A stretch of 52,944 bases of DNA from Verrucomicrobiota bacterium (GCA_034440155.1 JAWXBN010000085.1:1-52944); one strand, 5' to 3'; shown: positions 28,901 to 37,036, counted from the first letter of the stretch. Notes: generated by a model not told the origin, from the letters alone. Numbers and translations are program-made.

Positions 28901-29609
28901 TATTGGTCTCGGCAGCAGAGATCTCGACTTTTCCTCCAACGGGACGTTCAACCGAAAAGTAAGCCTTGGCTCCCCTTTGGGCTTTTTCACGAAGGTCTGC
29001 ACGACCCCAACGCCATTGCTCGTAATGACCGATATTGAACCATACCGGGGAGTTTGGAGCCCAAATTTGTTTTACCAACATCGCTTTGAGTTCATCATTA
29101 AAAATCTCGGCATCCTTCAAAGTCGCCAAATACCCTTCACTCCATGCCCACACGGTATACGTATTGGCGATCCGGTCAAAAGGTTGGCGAAGGCTTTCCT
29201 CATATTCCGCTGTGCCGGGCTTACTTCCATAAAGATATTTATCCGATGTGATCAAAACTGCATTTTGGTCCCAATGGGCGGGACATTCCACATTATCGCG
29301 TTTAAAACGCACTTTACCGGTCTCAAAATCCTTAATCTCCAGGTTTGTTTTCCTCCATTGGATAGCAAGATAAGGATGGAGTTCATTATTACTGAAATAA
29401 CGGCCAATATTAAGTCCTCCGCCTACTTTTTTGCGGGGAGGCAATAATATCTTCTGTCCATCTCTTAAAAGCAACTCAGCCTCGACGCTTTTTACGGAAG
29501 GCTCATCTTGTTTTGATTCGGTGGGTTCTATAACCTCTGATTCTTTGGAAGAGGCCTGTTTTTTGGTTCCTTTTGCAGGAGTATCAAGAGTTGCTGGAGG
29601 GACGGACAT
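25920..29609 (-). CDS. nrdJ: Adenosylcobalamin-dependent ribonucleotide reductase (class II)
   Basis: A 1,229-residue class II reductase that makes deoxyribonucleotides without oxygen or an iron subunit. Visible features are HPQCSACFLLEVKDNMESIL (substrate-site Cys), the NPCSEYLHLNNTSCNLASFN segment starting at residue 489 with the active-site Cys, and MAPTGTISAPLGCYDEGTTS. A zinc-ribbon-like Cys-rich end (CPKCSQ, then CKRCVNPGC) closes the protein. The first 60 residues are a low-complexity Lys/Glu/Ser-rich extension. Length fits the large NrdJ group. No B12 riboswitch is seen upstream; two NrdR-like boxes are (29722-29769). It carries its own terminator. Confidence 0.95.
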   Translation of the reverse strand: MSVPPATLDTPAKGTKKQASSKESEVIEPTESKQDEPSVKSVEAELLLRDGQKILLPPRKKVGGGLNIGRYFSNNELHPYLAIQWRKTNLEIKDFETGKVRFKRDNVECPAHWDQNAVLITSDKYLYGSKPGTAEYEESLRQPFDRIANTYTVWAWSEGYLATLKDAEIFNDELKAMLVKQIWAPNSPVWFNIGHYEQWRWGRADLREKAQRGAKAYFSVERPVGGKVEISAAETNTMAHPQCSACFLLEVKDNMESILEHLKTEGRVFASGSGIGVNVSTLRSSVEPITGKGHSSGPVSFDKGWDRMAGAIKSGGKTRRAARMVLLFGDHPDIFRFIRVKNDQEEFAKIVLREHNVTVGLRKLAAQNRDHSAASKLVDKMLAAVPVTNQIEYSKHMDGLLYGETLAHQNANHSVSLKGDFWRAFYADENYHTRWVSKPDHIHETFPARKLLREMAENVWGNGEPGQHNNDWINLWNPVKEHGDITTSNPCSEYLHLNNTSCNLASFNVFRFIDMDTHTFDAKGLAHASRLAMICADLNIQCGGFPIPEIAVGTRHYRTTGLGFANTGGLLMAMGIPYDSDEGRWICSQLTSLLTSTSFKVSAELGAELGGYIAFDETQGSLRQVLNLHRVVQELSTDLPGKEDDFLNAKIHDLYNRSQALLPTVQGLNGLDALNAFRRVFVDPSKINQSLIAGFSTVRDMAHQTWREVCVPGQVFRNSFTTVMAPTGTISAPLGCYDEGTTSIEPDYTLVKFKQLSGGGHIKMFNRLALEGLHQLGYSEFQVREAAFECAGLDGLLTACTNDETEALAHLSTTKVGHAGPVRIALQSLLLKSDSGLNDDPMSETHSVDYVKKVAWKLRQNPYDPDITDEQKLVLNGKSHLEDVPWLAPEHLATFDCSATNGDGQRYISVEGHLRMLGAVQPFISGASSKTCNLPNSATVDDIERSFIICHNMGIKCIALFRAESKANSVYQVDTPEGRRHDPQTVYKQLLISAESILDIERQKFAGPIRRKLPGRRMGQTIKFSLAGAHKGYISVGVYPDGRCGEIFGRIGQQGTYANGVLDAFCKAISIQLQYGIALDDVLHDFRYMTFEPSGFVVVEDDSEDGRAAINSCSSVIDLIMKIMDYLFPGPDRCLRPLNNQLELPSVAMPPRTLKEQIDVNESLALGVETIVNKTKLPGAGGSGGRMNFRTAGSANICPKCSQLTFISDGKCKRCVNPGCLYKDGGCGE

Positions 29610-29969
29610 TTTATTTCTACCTCTGTTTTAATGTTTAACGATTGTTTTTATGTCTCTAGACTTTTTAAAGTTTTAAAATTAAAAATTGACGTTTGGTTTT
29701 TATGTGTTTTTCGTAAAAAATACCCTGCTAATTGTGTCTGCAGGGATAACGACCTACTATATATAGAAGTCGTACCGACTTATGCAAGTGGTTTTTTTCT
29801 AATTTTTTAAGCCTCTTTGCCACCTAAAAACAGAGGGTTTCTCTTAATACCAAAAGAAAAGACCTCCCTTAAATTCTTAAAATAGTGAGGGCAGGGTGTG
29901 TTCCTTTGATGATATTACAAAATAAAATCGCAGGATTCAAAAAAATTTGTCATACTAAACCATTCCTTG
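29610..29969. other. Intergenic region between divergent nrdJ and lgt
   Basis: About 360 AT-rich bases with no convincing gene. It contains the tandem NrdR-like boxes at 29722-29769. I looked for a cobalamin riboswitch because nrdJ needs B12, but found no recognisable B12 box. Long A and T runs near 29640-29720 may help promoter melting. Confidence 0.6.
29722..29769 (-). promoter_or_regulatory. Tandem NrdR-like boxes upstream of nrdJ
   Basis: Two 16-base sites, 29722-29737 and 29754-29769, each match the NrdR consensus (ACACWATATATWGTGT) at 11 of 16 positions by hand. The second has the complete core CTATATATAG; the first has a good right half, AATTGTGT. Their centres are 32 bases apart, the usual about-three-turn spacing of NrdR box pairs. 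NrdR represses ribonucleotide reductase genes when dATP is high. The nrdR gene is not in the window, and the individual matches are moderate. Confidence 0.42.
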
Positions 29970-30782
29970 ATGATATCTATGATTTTTCTAGCCTATTATA
30001 TTCACGATTTAAATCCTGTGATTTTCCATATCTATGGTCCTGCGGCAGTTCGTTGGTATGGATTGGCCTATCTGAGTGGATTTATCACTGCATTTTTCCT
30101 CCTTAAATACCTCATCCGGAAAAATAAGCTTCACATGCCAGAGAAAATCCTAGCAGATTTCATCATGTGGGCCGCCTTTTTAGGAGTCATGGCGGGGGGC
30201 CGGATCGGTTATATTCTGCTTTATGATTTTAATTATTTTATCCATCACCCGGTGATGCTTTTAGAGATATGGCATGGGGGAATGTCCAGTCACGGGGGGA
30301 TGGCGGGAGTGATCCTGGTGATGATCTGGTTTGCGCGTAAACACAAGTTATCCTTTTGGAATATTGCCGATAATATGGCCTGTGTTGTCCCTGTGGGGTT
30401 ATTTTTCGGAAGACTGGCGAATTTTATTAACGGTGAGCTTTACGGCAAAATCACTAATATCCCTTGGGCGGTCATTTTCAAGGATGCCAACGGGTCTTTG
30501 ACCGATCCACGCCATCCCTCGCAACTCTATGAAGCGGCAGGTGAAGGCCTGCTTCTTTTTACCATCCTTTGGCTTTTACGATTCACCAAATATTCAATTC
30601 CTGATGGACGTTTAAGTGGTTTTTTCCTGGTTGCTTACGGTGTCATCCGTATTTTTGTCGAGATTTTCAGGGAGCCGGATGCCGATTTAATCCTTGGATT
30701 GAGCCGCGGCCAATTCTATTCTCTTTTCTGCGTTCTAGCAGGATTGGGCATTCTATTACTCCGTCGCCCCAAAAGAAGCTAA
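29970..30782 (+). CDS. lgt: Prolipoprotein diacylglyceryl transferase
   Basis: A multi-spanning inner-membrane enzyme that attaches diacylglycerol from phosphatidylglycerol to the lipobox cysteine of exported lipoproteins. Signature segments are NPVIFHIYGPAAVRWYGLAY, GGRIGYILLYD, HGGMSSHGGMAGV, and the Lgt motif GRLANFINGELYGK; HPSQLYEAAGEG and the C-terminal FRRPD-like FREPD follow. The frame opens at a TTG (29967); ATGs at 29970 and 29979 are better starts, and the family usually begins just before HDLNPV. No Shine-Dalgarno sequence is evident. Candidate substrates in this window include the 40-residue lipoprotein just downstream and the polysaccharide deacetylase. Confidence 0.94.
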   Translation: MISMIFLAYYIHDLNPVIFHIYGPAAVRWYGLAYLSGFITAFFLLKYLIRKNKLHMPEKILADFIMWAAFLGVMAGGRIGYILLYDFNYFIHHPVMLLEIWHGGMSSHGGMAGVILVMIWFARKHKLSFWNIADNMACVVPVGLFFGRLANFINGELYGKITNIPWAVIFKDANGSLTDPRHPSQLYEAAGEGLLLFTILWLLRFTKYSIPDGRLSGFFLVAYGVIRIFVEIFREPDADLILGLSRGQFYSLFCVLAGLGILLLRRPKRS

Positions 30783-30839
30783 AAAACATTCGCAAAAAGG
30801 GATTGCCTGCCTGTTGACAACTGATAGCCTAAGGTCGAT

Positions 30840-30962
30840 ATGAAATTCATCGCATTAACAGTTGTTGCCTCTTTGGCAGTATTATTCGTCGGTTGCTCTT
30901 CCACACCGAAAACAACCTCGAGTAATAACACAGTCGTTCACGAAATGAGCGGCTCGAAATAG
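30840..30962 (+). CDS. Small lipoprotein of 40 residues
   Basis: A short gene directly after lgt. It encodes MKFIALTVVASLAVLFVGCS and then about 20 polar residues rich in Ser, Thr and Asn. The hydrophobic stretch ends in a lipobox-like FVGC, so a mature peptide of about 22 residues tethered to a membrane is expected. AAGG lies a few bases before the ATG, and a strong intrinsic terminator follows 45 bases after the stop, which together argue that this is a real expressed gene. It resembles the entericidin-like class of tiny lipoproteins in size only; no function can be assigned. Confidence 0.72.
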   Translation: MKFIALTVVASLAVLFVGCSSTPKTTSSNNTVVHEMSGSK

Positions 30963-31006
30963 TCAGTCTTTTTCTTGATTTTTTAATTAAGGAAGAAACC
31001 AATCTC

Positions 31007-31043
31007 AAAGCTTACCATAGTAATCTTATGGTAAGCTTTTTTT
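31007..31043 (+). terminator. Intrinsic terminator after the small lipoprotein gene
   Basis: A perfect 13-bp inverted repeat (AAAGCTTACCATA / TATGGTAAGCTTT) with a 7-base loop is followed by a run of seven T on the plus strand. It ends the lgt/small-lipoprotein transcription unit. Confidence 0.93.
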
Positions 31044-31099
31044 ATTCCCCTATCACATCCAAGAGCATGATCCCATCCCTGGATCTACCGGAATAGCCC

Positions 31100-32071
31100 C
31101 TAAAATCTTGATAAGGTAAAAGAGTAAATGATAGGCAGAGAAATCAATGAGAACAAGGTGGTAACCAATACCAATGCCGATGCGAGCGGGGCATCACACC
31201 CGTATTTACGCGCAAAAACTACCATAAAAAGGGAAGAAGGCATAGCCGCTACCATCACTAAAACACCGCACCACATGGGATCAACCGCCAAAAACATCCC
31301 TGTCTGACGTATGAACAAGGGCTGGAGAAGCACTTTGATCAAGACAACAACAATGGCCGCACCTGCGATGATTTTCCTATTCACTGGAGAAAAGACAAAT
31401 CCTGCAAGCATAGCAGCAGCAATCGCTGTAATGACCGTCCAGAATAGATAGAAACAATTAATCATTCCTGAAACCGGCACTATTTTTTGTGGTAAACCGG
31501 CTAATTGGGCCAGTCCACCCAGAAGGAATGCGAGAAAGATGGGGGAATAAAGGAATTTGAGGAGTTCATTAAAAACAACTTTTTTACCTTGTTTCTGGTT
31601 TCCAAAAACAATCGCAACGGGAATACTTAACACCAGAACCACAATAGAAATACCCAACCCCATACTGATAATCGCCTCCGTAAAGGCACTCCATTGCCCT
31701 GAGTAAAGACTTGAGACAAGAGCGAATCCAGTAATCGAGGCCGCCCCACCCCCGGAACACAGAATCAGGGACCCCGTGCTGGCAGCATTGAGTTTTAACA
31801 CTTTTTCCGCCACCAGATAAGCAATCATCCCCCCGAAAATGGCGGTGGCATAAACCAAAAGAGGGGCAAACATAAGATTCAAGATCACCGGCGAAATCAA
31901 TAAACCCAGAAAGACAGATACAGGAAGAGCCACTTTCATGAGTATGTCCGTCAAACATTTCTCATTGTCCTGTGATATCAGAGATTTCTTTTTTAAATAA
32001 AAAGCTAAACCGTAGAGGCCGAGTAATACAATTTCGGTTTTAAAAACACTCCAGATCGTATCCATGCCCAT
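31100..32071 (-). CDS. AEC-family transporter (auxin efflux carrier-like)
   Basis: A membrane protein of about 323 residues with ten predicted hydrophobic segments in the five-plus-five arrangement of the AEC family. Bacterial members export or exchange organic anions such as malate and malonate. The frame opens with a TTG at 32095, but the ATG at 32071 (MGMDTIWSVFKTEIVLLGLY) is a better start; a second Met follows two residues later. Segments VALPVSVFLGLLISP and AAMPSSLFMVVFARKYGCDA, with the mid-membrane Pro/Ser motifs of the family, support the call. It lies alone, divergent from gltA. The substrate cannot be predicted, although a citrate-cycle acid would fit the neighbour. Confidence 0.8.
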   Translation of the reverse strand: MGMDTIWSVFKTEIVLLGLYGLAFYLKKKSLISQDNEKCLTDILMKVALPVSVFLGLLISPVILNLMFAPLLVYATAIFGGMIAYLVAEKVLKLNAASTGSLILCSGGGAASITGFALVSSLYSGQWSAFTEAIISMGLGISIVVLVLSIPVAIVFGNQKQGKKVVFNELLKFLYSPIFLAFLLGGLAQLAGLPQKIVPVSGMINCFYLFWTVITAIAAAMLAGFVFSPVNRKIIAGAAIVVVLIKVLLQPLFIRQTGMFLAVDPMWCGVLVMVAAMPSSLFMVVFARKYGCDAPLASALVLVTTLFSLISLPIIYSFTLSRF

Positions 32072-32222
32072 AATTTGACAAATTTCTCCGGACAAACCAA
32101 GATTAAAATGGATAAGCGATAAAACTCATTATTCAGTTTCCCTCGGCTGAGTAGAAAGCCCTTGACGGGGCAAGAAATTGCAGGTGTATTCAATCGTCTA
32201 AATTTCAGCGAGAGGAGATTCC

Positions 32223-33509
32223 ATGAGCAAAATCGCAAAACTTGAATACGATGGCAAAATTCAAGAATTATCAGTGATCGAAGGTACCGAGAAAGAGCTC
32301 GGGGTCGATGTTAGCCAACTCCGCGCCCAAACAGGACTGGTTTGTCTGGACGAAGGGTTTGGTAACACAGCCTCTTGTAAGAGTGAAATCACCTTTATTG
32401 ATGGTGACAAGGGGATTTTACGATACAGAGGCATTCCCATCGAGGAAATGGCTGAAAATTCCTCATTTATTGAAACTGCCTACCTCTTAATCTGGGGCCA
32501 TCTCCCTTCACGTGAGGAATTACGCGGCTTTTCAAACCACCTCATGGATGAGTCAATGATCCATGAAAATATGAAATTTCTTTTCGAGGGATTCCCCTCC
32601 ACAGCTCATCCCATGGCCATCCTTTCAGCGATGATTAATGCCATGGGCTGCTTTGAACCGGTCGGTGAAGTCCTTGACGCCAAACAATTTGAACGTGCCA
32701 CAGCCGCCCTTTTGGCAAAAGTCTGTACAATTGCCGCGTGCTCCTACCGAAAATCCCGAGGACTACCCTTTAATTATCCAAATCCGGCATTCAAGTACGC
32801 GGCCAATTTCCTGCATATGATGTTTTCCATGCCCCACAAGGAATACGTTCCTGAGCCCGAAGCCGCCCATGCACTGGACATGCTCCTTTTACTGCATGCC
32901 GACCACGAGCAAAATTGCTCCACATCCACAGTCCGGATGGTGGCCTCCAGCCGTGCCAATATCTATGCCAGTACAGCCGCCGGGGTTTGCGCCCTCTGGG
33001 GTTCCCGTCATGGCGGAGCTAACCAAGCTGTCTTGGAAATGCTCGAGCAAATCCACAAGGAAGGTGATGACGGCTCGAAGTTTATTAATGCCGCAAAAGA
33101 TAAAAATAGCGGCCGCCGTTTAATGGGTTTTGGCCACCGGGTTTACCGGAATTACGATCCCCGCGCCAAAATCATTAAAAGAGCTTGCGATAATTTACTC
33201 AAAAAGATGGGAATCTCTGATCCCCTTTTGGACATTGCCCGCAAGCTTGAAGAAGTCGCCATTCATGATCCCTACTTTGTTGAGCGGAAACTTTATCCTA
33301 ATGTCGATTTCTACAGCGGGATTATCCTCCGAGCCCTCGGGATTCCCACCCAAATGTTTACGGTTATGTTCTCCATCGGGCGCATGCCTGGTTGGATCGC
33401 CCAATACAAGGAAATCTCTGACGACCTGAGCAACCGGATCGCACGGCCGAGACAGATTTACATCGGCAAGGAGCTGAACCATTTCCTGCCAATAGAAGAA
33501 CGGGGTTAA
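32223..33509 (+). CDS. gltA: Citrate synthase (type II, GltA-like)
   Basis: A 428-residue citrate synthase that condenses oxaloacetate and acetyl-CoA at the entry of the citric acid cycle. Length and the N-terminal beta region (AKLEYDGKIQELSVIEGT) match the hexameric, NADH-sensitive GltA group. Active-site segments are LLLHADHEQNCSTSTVRMV, WGSRHGGANQAVLEML and MGFGHRVYRNYDPRA, each with its catalytic or substrate-binding His, and VDFYSGIILRALGIP with the catalytic Asp. GAGGAGATTCC before the ATG is one of the better ribosome sites here. A weak hairpin with a T-rich tail follows (33547-33575). Confidence 0.96.
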   Translation: MSKIAKLEYDGKIQELSVIEGTEKELGVDVSQLRAQTGLVCLDEGFGNTASCKSEITFIDGDKGILRYRGIPIEEMAENSSFIETAYLLIWGHLPSREELRGFSNHLMDESMIHENMKFLFEGFPSTAHPMAILSAMINAMGCFEPVGEVLDAKQFERATAALLAKVCTIAACSYRKSRGLPFNYPNPAFKYAANFLHMMFSMPHKEYVPEPEAAHALDMLLLLHADHEQNCSTSTVRMVASSRANIYASTAAGVCALWGSRHGGANQAVLEMLEQIHKEGDDGSKFINAAKDKNSGRRLMGFGHRVYRNYDPRAKIIKRACDNLLKKMGISDPLLDIARKLEEVAIHDPYFVERKLYPNVDFYSGIILRALGIPTQMFTVMFSIGRMPGWIAQYKEISDDLSNRIARPRQIYIGKELNHFLPIEERG

Positions 33510-33546
33510 TCCCCCCCCTCGATGGTTATTCCATTTTGACCGGCAC

Positions 33547-33575
33547 TCCCGGTAACGGGAATTATTTTCTTTTTG
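33547..33575 (+). terminator. Weak intrinsic terminator after gltA
   Basis: A 5-bp GC-rich stem (TCCCG / CGGGA) with a GTAA loop is followed by a T-rich stretch. The stem is short, so partial termination is the most that can be proposed; the next gene starts 14 bases later. Confidence 0.4.
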
Positions 33576-33588
33576 ACACAGGATACCT

Positions 33589-34086
33589 ATGCCCGATATC
33601 AGTGAATACGTTGTCAAATACGACGCCCAGAAATGTTTGATCGAATCCCAGAGTCGCTTTCTTTTAGACTGCTACAAAAAGCTCACGGGGCATCACTTGA
33701 TCGAGATTGAAGAAACTGCGAGTCCTACACAAATTGCCCAGGCTGTTTTTTTCGCTCCATTTGCGATCCTGTCCGGGGGTAATGAATCAGATCAAATACT
33801 TAATTACGCGAATCTCAAAGCCTTGCAGCTTTGGGAAATGGAATGGACGGAGATTACCCGTACCCCCTCCCGACTGACGGCTGAACCCCTCCATCGAGAT
33901 GAAAGGGCCCGATTTTTAGAAAAAGTTCGAGTCGAAGGTTATATCAGCGACTACCAAGGCATCCGCATTTCAAAAAACAAACGCCGGTTCAGGATTGAAG
34001 AGGCCACAGTGTGGAATCTTGTGTGCCCCGATGATGGAGAATTCCTCGGCCAAGCGGCAACATTTTCACGATACACTTACCTGTGA
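33589..34086 (+). CDS. MEKHLA-domain protein
   Basis: A 165-residue protein made almost entirely of the MEKHLA domain, a PAS-like sensory fold. Characteristic parts are PFAILSGGNESDQILNYANL, LQLWEMEWTEITRTPSRLTA and GVRIS-like GIRISKNKRRFRIEEATVWN. There is no output domain, no signal peptide and no membrane segment, so it should be a cytoplasmic single-domain protein. Homologous stand-alone proteins occur in several bacteria without a defined function; plant proteins use the domain in transcription factors. It lies between gltA and the SirB1-like gene on the same strand. Confidence 0.82.
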   Translation: MPDISEYVVKYDAQKCLIESQSRFLLDCYKKLTGHHLIEIEETASPTQIAQAVFFAPFAILSGGNESDQILNYANLKALQLWEMEWTEITRTPSRLTAEPLHRDERARFLEKVRVEGYISDYQGIRISKNKRRFRIEEATVWNLVCPDDGEFLGQAATFSRYTYL

Positions 34087-34206
34087 TTTATGTCTCATTT
34101 TCGGTTTTTAATCCCGCCTTCTTTGCTGGCGGTGGTTTTTGAATTCCGTAGAAAAAATATTATTTTCGGGTTAGCGCAGGCATCAAAACTGCTTTATACT
34201 ACAATC

Positions 34207-35031
34207 ATGGGACAACTGACAAAATCCAATCTCTCGACATTATTGAGGGACGAAGACCCGGCAATCGTCACCTTAATGCGCCAGCAGCTCTATGAACTAG
34301 GGACAAACGACATTGAGTCTCTGGAGAAACTCCTCCACTGTGATGATGCTGTGGTATCCCGTCATATCCAAGAGGTGCTCGACGAGGTATTAATCGAGCA
34401 AAACGAACAGGATTTCCTCCTGTATTGTCATTCATTCAGCGAAGACGGCGACATGGAGGAGGCCGCTTGGCGCTTGGCCGCAGTCTGTTATCCGAGGGTA
34501 AATTATGAAGCCGGGAAAAGGACATTGGATGAGTGGGCCGAGAAGTTACGCTTGCGCCTGACGAACCCGGACAATGCGATTAAAGGCATTAATGATATTG
34601 CCGCTTTTGTTACTTATGAACTTGGATTCCATCCAAACGACTCGACCTATTACGACACGGAAAATAGTTTTATCAACCGTGTTATTGAGACGAGGACAGG
34701 CATCCCCATTACCCTTTCCCTGATCTATCTTTTCCTTGGAAAACGGCTGGACCTGCCTATTCACGGGATCGGCCTGCCCGGACGCTTTATCTGCGCTTGG
34801 GATAATGTCCTTTTCGACCCATTCAATAAAGGACAAATCCTCTCCAAGGATGATTGTATCCGGATGCTCGAAGACATGGGTATTTCATTCCAGGAAGGTT
34901 TTCTTTCCGTCACCCCTTCAAAGGCCATTCTCATGCGGATGATCCATAACCTCGTCAATATCTACGCCTCCGAGAACAATACTGACATGCAACAAAAAAT
35001 GATTAATTTCATCGTCGCATTACAGACTTAA
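34207..35031 (+). CDS. SirB1-like transglutaminase-fold protein
   Basis: A 274-residue protein of the SirB1/transglutaminase-like superfamily. The frame opens at 34090, but the ATG at 34207 (MGQLTKSNLSTLLRDEDPAI) removes an unlikely hydrophobic leader and fits the family. The core domain has IETRTGIPITLSLIYLFLGK, then LPIHGIGLPGRFICAWD and FDPFNKGQILS. In this family the fold usually lacks protease activity, and the function is unknown. A HEAT-like helical N-terminal part (residues 1-110) precedes it. The 3' end overlaps a small minus-strand gene by 12 bases. Confidence 0.8.
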   Translation: MGQLTKSNLSTLLRDEDPAIVTLMRQQLYELGTNDIESLEKLLHCDDAVVSRHIQEVLDEVLIEQNEQDFLLYCHSFSEDGDMEEAAWRLAAVCYPRVNYEAGKRTLDEWAEKLRLRLTNPDNAIKGINDIAAFVTYELGFHPNDSTYYDTENSFINRVIETRTGIPITLSLIYLFLGKRLDLPIHGIGLPGRFICAWDNVLFDPFNKGQILSKDDCIRMLEDMGISFQEGFLSVTPSKAILMRMIHNLVNIYASENNTDMQQKMINFIVALQT

Positions 35032-35166
35032 CTCGACGGCTTCTTCGGTCGAGAGACTCAACTCCGAAGTCGACCGTTTCTTGCAGAAGCAATAGCGGGG
35101 AAAATAATAATACGCATTAGCTCGCCTCTGGCAGACATTGCCGAAGACGACGTGTAGGTCACCCAT
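35020..35166 (-). CDS. Possible small Cys-containing protein of 48 residues
   Basis: A small minus-strand frame whose codons are rich in third-position C and G and give a protein-like sequence (MGDLHVVFGNVCQRRANAYY, then FPRYCFCKKRS). It has three cysteines, a Tyr-rich centre and an acidic end. AAAGGA lies 11 bases before the ATG at 35166; an in-frame ATG at 35187 and a TTG at 35223 are alternatives. It overlaps the end of the SirB1-like gene by 12 bases. I do not recognise it, and it may be a chance frame. A 6-bp inverted repeat (CTCGAC / GTCGAG, 35032-35053) lies inside its 3' end. Confidence 0.4.
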   Translation of the reverse strand: MGDLHVVFGNVCQRRANAYYYFPRYCFCKKRSTSELSLSTEEAVELSL

Positions 35167-35377
35167 TGAAAACGGTATCCTTTCCATCCCTGGGGAGAAG
35201 GAAGTCAAAGTCAGTTGATTCAAGGCTCTTGAAACAGAATAAAAACTTCAGCTAGTGCAAATTGCACCGGCTTTTTTTCTGACGATCACAAAAAGACCCG
35301 CTCCATCGAGACAGTTTTCCCAAAAACTTTTTGCCCCCAGGCTGTTTGTACTGTAGTTATAGACAAAACCCCCTTTT
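35167..35377. other. Non-coding region upstream of the DegP gene
   Basis: No further gene is seen. It contains GTGCAAATTGCAC at 35255-35267, a 13-base dyad built on the iterated GCAAWTTGC core with different outer bases from the usual GAG/CTC. No clear promoter was identified before the protease gene. Confidence 0.55.
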
Positions 35378-36916
35378 ATGATTTCTTTTATCCCCCCATC
35401 TTTTCAAAACAAATTGTTCCTGATTTTTTCGATTACCCTGCTCTTGAGCCTTCCTGCCCAGGCCATTTGGCCCTTCCCGGATTCTTCTGAAAAGGCGAAC
35501 CCTCCCAAAAAACAAGCGCCCCCGGCTATTACAGAGTCGATGACACCACTATCCTCCACACCCGAAGGTGGAAAACAACAGTTAGGAACAAGCTTCTCCG
35601 GTGTCGTGGATTTAGCGGGTAAAAGTGTGGTCAATATCCAGACGCTCTCAACCGGCAAAAAAAAATCCCCGGTCAAAAAACATCCCTCGTTGGATGACGA
35701 GTTTATGAAACGCTTTTTTAACAAGCCAAATAGCCCACTGGACAAACCGGAAGGGCGACGGATCCACAGCCTCGGATCGGGTATTATTGTTTCGCCGGAA
35801 GGTTATATCCTGACGAATAATCATGTCATTGACGGGGCCGACGAAATCAAAATCACCCTCAAAGATGATAAGACTGAGTACAAGGCAAAACTCATTGGGA
35901 CCGATCCAAAGACTGATATTGCCCTCTTGAAAATCGATGCCAAAGACCTTCCTTCCATTGAGTTCGGTAATAGCGACCTCCTCCGAGTCGGTGATATCGT
36001 CCTGGCGATCGGAAATCCCTTTGGTTTGGGGCAGACAGTCACCATGGGTATTATTAGTGCTACCGGGCGCAGCGGCATCGGGGTATCCGACCTCGAGAAT
36101 TTCATCCAGACGGATGCCTCCATCAATCAAGGTAATAGCGGCGGAGCCCTCGTAAATACCTCTGGCGAACTCATCGGGATCAATAATGCCATTTTCAGCC
36201 AGAGCGGCGGAAATATCGGGATCGGATTTGCCGTCCCTGTGAATATGGCCAAAAACATCATGGAGCTGCTGATCAAAGACGGTAAAGTCACCCGGGGATA
36301 CTTAGGAGTCGTCATTCAACCGGTGACACCGAAAATCGCCGAGTTCTTTAAACTCCCTGATAGCACCGGAGCACTGGTGGGGGATGTCACGAGTGGCAGC
36401 GGGGCAGAAGCTGCCGGGATTAAACGCGGTGACGTCATTATCGAGCTCGATGGCCGGAAAATAAAAGATTCCAAAGAGTTACAGCTCCTTGTTTCCCAAA
36501 ATGCCCCCGGGAAAAAAGTCTCGATCAAAGCCATTCGCGACGGCAAACCCCGTATCTTTTCGGTATCACTCAAGATTTTACCCGACAAAAAAACCGACGG
36601 ATCCGGGATCAATCCGGCTGAAATCCCCAAGAAAAACCTTTTTGAAGGAGTGGAAATCGGAAATATTGACGCCCCACTCCGTACCCAGTTCAATCTCCCG
36701 GGTAATTTATCCGGGGCCTTCGTCACCAATGTCGATCCGGAAAGTGCCGCAGCAGAAGCCGGGCTCCATCCCGGGGATATCATCCAAGAGATCAATCGGG
36801 TTAAAATCAGTGACGCCACATCCGCTTATCAAGCTAAACAAAATGTCAAAGATAAATCCTCCGTGGTTGTCTTGTGGAACGATGGCACAACCAGATATAT
36901 CGTCATCGAAGAGTAA
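35378..36916 (+). CDS. degP: Periplasmic serine endoprotease DegP/DegQ (Do family)
   Basis: A 512-residue exported protease-chaperone that degrades or refolds damaged envelope proteins. A signal peptide (LFLIFSITLLLSLPAQA) is followed by a Pro-rich linker. The trypsin-like domain has His149 (TNNHVIDGA), Asp180 (KTDIALLKI) and Ser254 (NQGNSGGALVN). Two PDZ domains follow, at about 285-390 (GYLGVVIQPVTPKIAEFF) and 420-510 (GAFVTNVDPESAAAEAGLHP). Length and architecture match the Do family. It stands alone on the plus strand before ychF. A second, PDZ-less protease of the same fold lies at 23960-25852. Confidence 0.93.
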   Translation: MISFIPPSFQNKLFLIFSITLLLSLPAQAIWPFPDSSEKANPPKKQAPPAITESMTPLSSTPEGGKQQLGTSFSGVVDLAGKSVVNIQTLSTGKKKSPVKKHPSLDDEFMKRFFNKPNSPLDKPEGRRIHSLGSGIIVSPEGYILTNNHVIDGADEIKITLKDDKTEYKAKLIGTDPKTDIALLKIDAKDLPSIEFGNSDLLRVGDIVLAIGNPFGLGQTVTMGIISATGRSGIGVSDLENFIQTDASINQGNSGGALVNTSGELIGINNAIFSQSGGNIGIGFAVPVNMAKNIMELLIKDGKVTRGYLGVVIQPVTPKIAEFFKLPDSTGALVGDVTSGSGAEAAGIKRGDVIIELDGRKIKDSKELQLLVSQNAPGKKVSIKAIRDGKPRIFSVSLKILPDKKTDGSGINPAEIPKKNLFEGVEIGNIDAPLRTQFNLPGNLSGAFVTNVDPESAAAEAGLHPGDIIQEINRVKISDATSAYQAKQNVKDKSSVVVLWNDGTTRYIVIEE

Positions 36917-37036
36917 TTTCCCCACCCGACTCACCTGGATATTAAGGCCCCATCTAATGAGGGCATCCGCTTCGGTCATTAATATTTAAAATTCAGGCTT
37001 GGCGAATGGGGCAATTTGCGTGTGAATAATCGGCCT

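Noticed and set aside
29610-29969. A cobalamin riboswitch before nrdJ
   Set aside because: Expected from the biology, but no B12-box-like sequence or matching stem set was found on the minus strand.
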